From contig NZ_RJTX01000002.1 in NCBI RefSeq assembly GCF_003729955.1, positions 558,001 to 622,000 on the forward strand: 64,000 bases of DNA, written 5' to 3'. Origin of the DNA: Chryseobacterium daecheongense. GTDB lineage: Bacteria > Bacteroidota > Bacteroidia > Flavobacteriales > Weeksellaceae. Shown in pieces: positions 61,412-64,000 of the stretch. The notes beneath the pieces are model-generated. The model searched no databases. It was given only the letters and a program-made list of their open reading frames with translations, and was not told the origin of the DNA. The position numbers and the translations under genes were made by a program. Every line of letters begins with the position of its first letter. Positions within the stretch are counted from its first letter, which is position 1.

Positions 61412-64000
61412 TTAAATAGTTTTAAATAGCATATCTATTTTCTTCTTTACATGTTCATTCGGGGCCATTGTATAGAATTCACGGAGGAGATCTAAAGTGG
61501 TCGGCTTTTTAGGATACCTGTTATTTTGGAGGAATCTTTTCAAGGCTAAATTCACTTTTTCTTCACCTAGCAGTTCACTAAGTTTCACCATAGCAATAGC
61601 ACCTTTAGAGTAAGAAATATGCGTATTATTTCCGGTTACTTTATAAACCGGTTGTTCCTGGGATAATCCTTTCTCATTATCATAGATCTGTTGATGAACT
61701 TTTATTCTTTCTATCATTTTATTCTTTCCATGCATTTTTTTGTACAACATCATTTCGGTATACATGGCAAGAGTTTCCGTGAGCATAGGAGAGCCTTCTC
61801 TTTCGTCAGGATCAATCTGGCTGTTTCCCCACCAAAGATGAGAGAGTTCGTGGCCTGCAAGTTCATTAATGACATCCTGCTCCTCATCTGCATGAATGTT
61901 CGCATGGAAAATCATATCTTCAGGCATAAAAACAGCAGAAGGATAAGCTGTTGCTGCAAAACCTCTGGTAAATGAGGATATTTCTGCAAAATTGATGGTT
62001 TTGAAAGGATAATTTCCAAAATTCCGAATACAGTAATCCAACGTTATTTTCGCATTGTTGATGAGGTGGTCTACATTTTCATCATGCTTTTCATGATAGA
62101 ACACATTGATTGTTATGCCTTTATAAGAAATATTTTTTTGTTTGTATTTTGCTGAAGATACTGCAAAACGGAACGGAATATTCTTCGATTGATAGTGAAA
62201 GAATTGCCTTTCTCCTCTTGTAAACTGATCAGTAAGATCTCCTGTTCCGACTGCGGTCTGATCTTTTTCTGTGGTGATCATCATATTTAAAGTAATGAAA
62301 TCTTGCCTGAAAACTTCCGGGGCTTCCAGCTTTTTTAAACCCTGTAGTTTTCCAAGCTTGAAGGCGTTTCTTTGTTTTTGATCTTCAATTTCATTGTCTT
62401 TTTGATACCCTATTGTAGGATAATACCTGCTGATCCTCATAAAAGAACCGTTTTCTACAATGGCATTAAATGATTCATGGCCATTAACAGCAAACCACTT
62501 ATAAGAGATTTTGAAATTGAGATGAGCAGTTTCATTGGGTTGTAATGGCTTCTTTAATTGAATTTCAGTAACTGTATGATCAATTTTCTTTGTCTCAGAG
62601 CTAGTTTGAAGAATGGCAGATTGTATCTGCAAATCAGGATGAAAATTAATGAGAATCTTATCAATAGCTTTGTCAGTTGGATTGATGAGAGTATATTTTC
62701 CACTGATTTCATAAGACCGTTGAGAAGGATAAAGATCAATCTGAGTTATAACATCGGTAATAACAGGTTGCGGAAGGTTTTCATACTGTCGGTATTCTTT
62801 TTCATAATTGACTGCTTTTAGAACGGATTCTTCTTCATTTTTAGGCAGATATCCTTTCATAAACTGATTTCCTGCAAAACATCCGGTGATAAGTACAAAA
62901 GCTGTGAAGATCACTTTTTTGAAATTCCATTTTTTAGTTTTAAACCATTCATTGCTTATCCATAAAAAGAGAATAATGCCTGATCCGAATAAAAGTCTTT
63001 CGGCAAAAGCGGAGGAGTAAATTCCATATCCGTTGAAATCACTGTAAGTACCCTTAAAATCTGAGAACATTCTCAGTAACGGATAAGATATGATCTTCTT
63101 TGTGATGGGGGTTGCCATCATTATAAGAAACAGAACAGAAATCCCTAAAGCAACAAACCGGTTCCGGATATTGTCATTGATAAGGAGTACAAAACCGGAA
63201 AAAAGGATAAGCGGAAATGTATTAAAAAGAATAGTGCCTAAATAAGCATTCCAATCTGTATGAAAATAATGGTACCCCCACTGGAAAATCAATCCCTCAA
63301 GAATCAATAACCCGTTAAAAAAGAAAATCAGCACAGTGATGGACAAGAAATGACCGGCCAATTTATTTTTATGGAAATAAGTGCTTTTTTCAATCAGTGA
63401 AAATCCTGAAGAATGACTGCTCCAGTAAAGATCATTGATGAAGTAAACAGTAATCAGCAAACCAAATAAGTGAAAATTCTCTGAAATAGTATTGGCCATC
63501 AAGCCGGAACTTGCATATTTCTGCGGAAGCCGGATTCCTTTTTCAATTTCAGCGTACATTTCCATTCCGACAAAAAATAGAAGAAGAATAGAAACCGCCA
63601 CCATAATAATACCTTTAAAAAGATAGATCAGATCAATTTTAGCAAAAGAAAAGACTGACCGCCAAGTTGAATATATTCCAAAATCCGGTAATGTAACAAT
63701 ATATGTTTTTAAGCTTGTTTCTGAAAGTGGAGGAGTGGTTTCAACTTTTTTCAGCTTTTTACCAGGAAGTCCGGAAAAAGAAAAAAAACGATAAGACAGA
63801 ATTAAAAATAGGACCGAAATAGCCAGGAAAACAGCTCTGTTTATTAATAAAAACCACGAAAAGGGAATTGTTGATTCATTCTTTTCCAGAACAGATAGGT
63901 TTCTTCCTTCAAAAAAATAGGCAGATAAGCCAAAAGGGTCTATCAATGCAGATAATTGTTGAGCTTCTAATGATTGTGGAATACTCCCTGCCATAAAAGG
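61412..64000 (-). CDS. M1-family metallopeptidase fused to an ABC-2-type membrane domain (partial)
   Basis: The C-terminal part carries the gluzincin zinc site HELSHLWWGN and a second glutamate in TETLAMYTEMML, with an upstream exopeptidase-type region (GFAATAYPSAVFMPEDM). It is preceded by about ten membrane helices (LFVGMEMYAEI, SEWFKTKKWNFKKV and others) like an ABC-2 permease. The gene runs off the right edge: the frame is still open at 64000, so the true start lies beyond. It may be the membrane subunit of an exporter with a peptidase tail, as found in Bacteroidetes. Confidence 0.8.
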   Translation of the reverse strand, partial: PFMAGSIPQSLEAQQLSALIDPFGLSAYFFEGRNLSVLEKNESTIPFSWFLLINRAVFLAISVLFLILSYRFFSFSGLPGKKLKKVETTPPLSETSLKTYIVTLPDFGIYSTWRSVFSFAKIDLIYLFKGIIMVAVSILLLFFVGMEMYAEIEKGIRLPQKYASSGLMANTISENFHLFGLLITVYFINDLYWSSHSSGFSLIEKSTYFHKNKLAGHFLSITVLIFFFNGLLILEGLIFQWGYHYFHTDWNAYLGTILFNTFPLILFSGFVLLINDNIRNRFVALGISVLFLIMMATPITKKIISYPLLRMFSDFKGTYSDFNGYGIYSSAFAERLLFGSGIILFLWISNEWFKTKKWNFKKVIFTAFVLITGCFAGNQFMKGYLPKNEEESVLKAVNYEKEYRQYENLPQPVITDVITQIDLYPSQRSYEISGKYTLINPTDKAIDKILINFHPDLQIQSAILQTSSETKKIDHTVTEIQLKKPLQPNETAHLNFKISYKWFAVNGHESFNAIVENGSFMRISRYYPTIGYQKDNEIEDQKQRNAFKLGKLQGLKKLEAPEVFRQDFITLNMMITTEKDQTAVGTGDLTDQFTRGERQFFHYQSKNIPFRFAVSSAKYKQKNISYKGITINVFYHEKHDENVDHLINNAKITLDYCIRNFGNYPFKTINFAEISSFTRGFAATAYPSAVFMPEDMIFHANIHADEEQDVINELAGHELSHLWWGNSQIDPDEREGSPMLTETLAMYTEMMLYKKMHGKNKMIERIKVHQQIYDNEKGLSQEQPVYKVTGNNTHISYSKGAIAMVKLSELLGEEKVNLALKRFLQNNRYPKKPTTLDLLREFYTMAPNEHVKKKIDMLFKTI

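Overview
The window comes from a low-GC Bacteroidetes genome, most likely Flavobacteriia/Weeksellaceae of the Chryseobacterium type. The evidence is promoters with the TAnnTTTG -7 box, a Bacteroidetes Tra conjugation module, a CarboxypepD-plug TonB receptor, DUF2490 and DUF4260 proteins, and small peptides with the ...LKKLSR..Q..INGG leader. The genus is an inference; no rRNA lies in the window.

Region 1 (1-13005) handles nitrogen oxides and molybdate. A modABC operon is followed by a haem-copper-oxidase/NnrS-like membrane protein and a large nitronate-monooxygenase-like protein. An Rrf2 regulator with three cysteines separates these from a minus-strand operon of two NarK transporters, a cytochrome c'-like protein and an outer-membrane porin. 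Divergent from the narK pair is norCB, whose NorB lacks several canonical metal ligands. A perfect inverted repeat lies in the narK/norC divergent promoter region, and a related one precedes modA. Molybdenum supply, nitrate/nitrite exchange and NO removal fit together around a nitrate reductase presumably outside the window.

Region 2 (13038-18382) holds six minus-strand genes: an SDR-type reductase with a Crp/Fnr-like regulator, then DUF2490, a drug-type MFS transporter, DUF2938 and an AraC regulator.

Region 3 (about 18.6-47.14 kb) is a degraded conjugative element. It has an excisionase-like HTH protein, a DUF3945 protein, topoisomerase III, traG (5'-truncated), traI-J-K-L-M-N-O-Q, a radC-like gene and a large serine recombinase at a tRNA-Leu(CAA) gene. 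The mobABC, traA-F and traP genes expected for this family are not seen. A strongly AT-rich defence island sits where the mobilisation genes would be. It carries a SEC-C protein, an SF1 helicase-DUF2726 nuclease, a six-gene overlapping type II CBASS operon, an unknown 178-aa protein and a putAbiC protein. The CBASS operon contains CapV, CD-NTase, Cap2, a Cap15-like 2TM-beta protein, a DisA/DAC-like protein and Cap3. Two candidate effectors plus a DAC-like sensor or enzyme in one CBASS operon is the most interesting find here. The island ends at a sharp junction that truncates both an XRE regulator and traG.

Region 4 (47.2-64 kb) is mostly core chromosome: an MBL hydrolase, a conserved Bacteroidetes protein, a GAF-type Met-sulfoxide reductase, a BtuF-like protein, MgtE, rpsO, pnp, a MarR-TonB receptor pair and an M1 peptidase fused to a membrane domain that runs off the window. 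It also holds three tandem tiny genes for GG-leader peptides whose six cysteines follow a knottin-like C-C-CC-C-C pattern.
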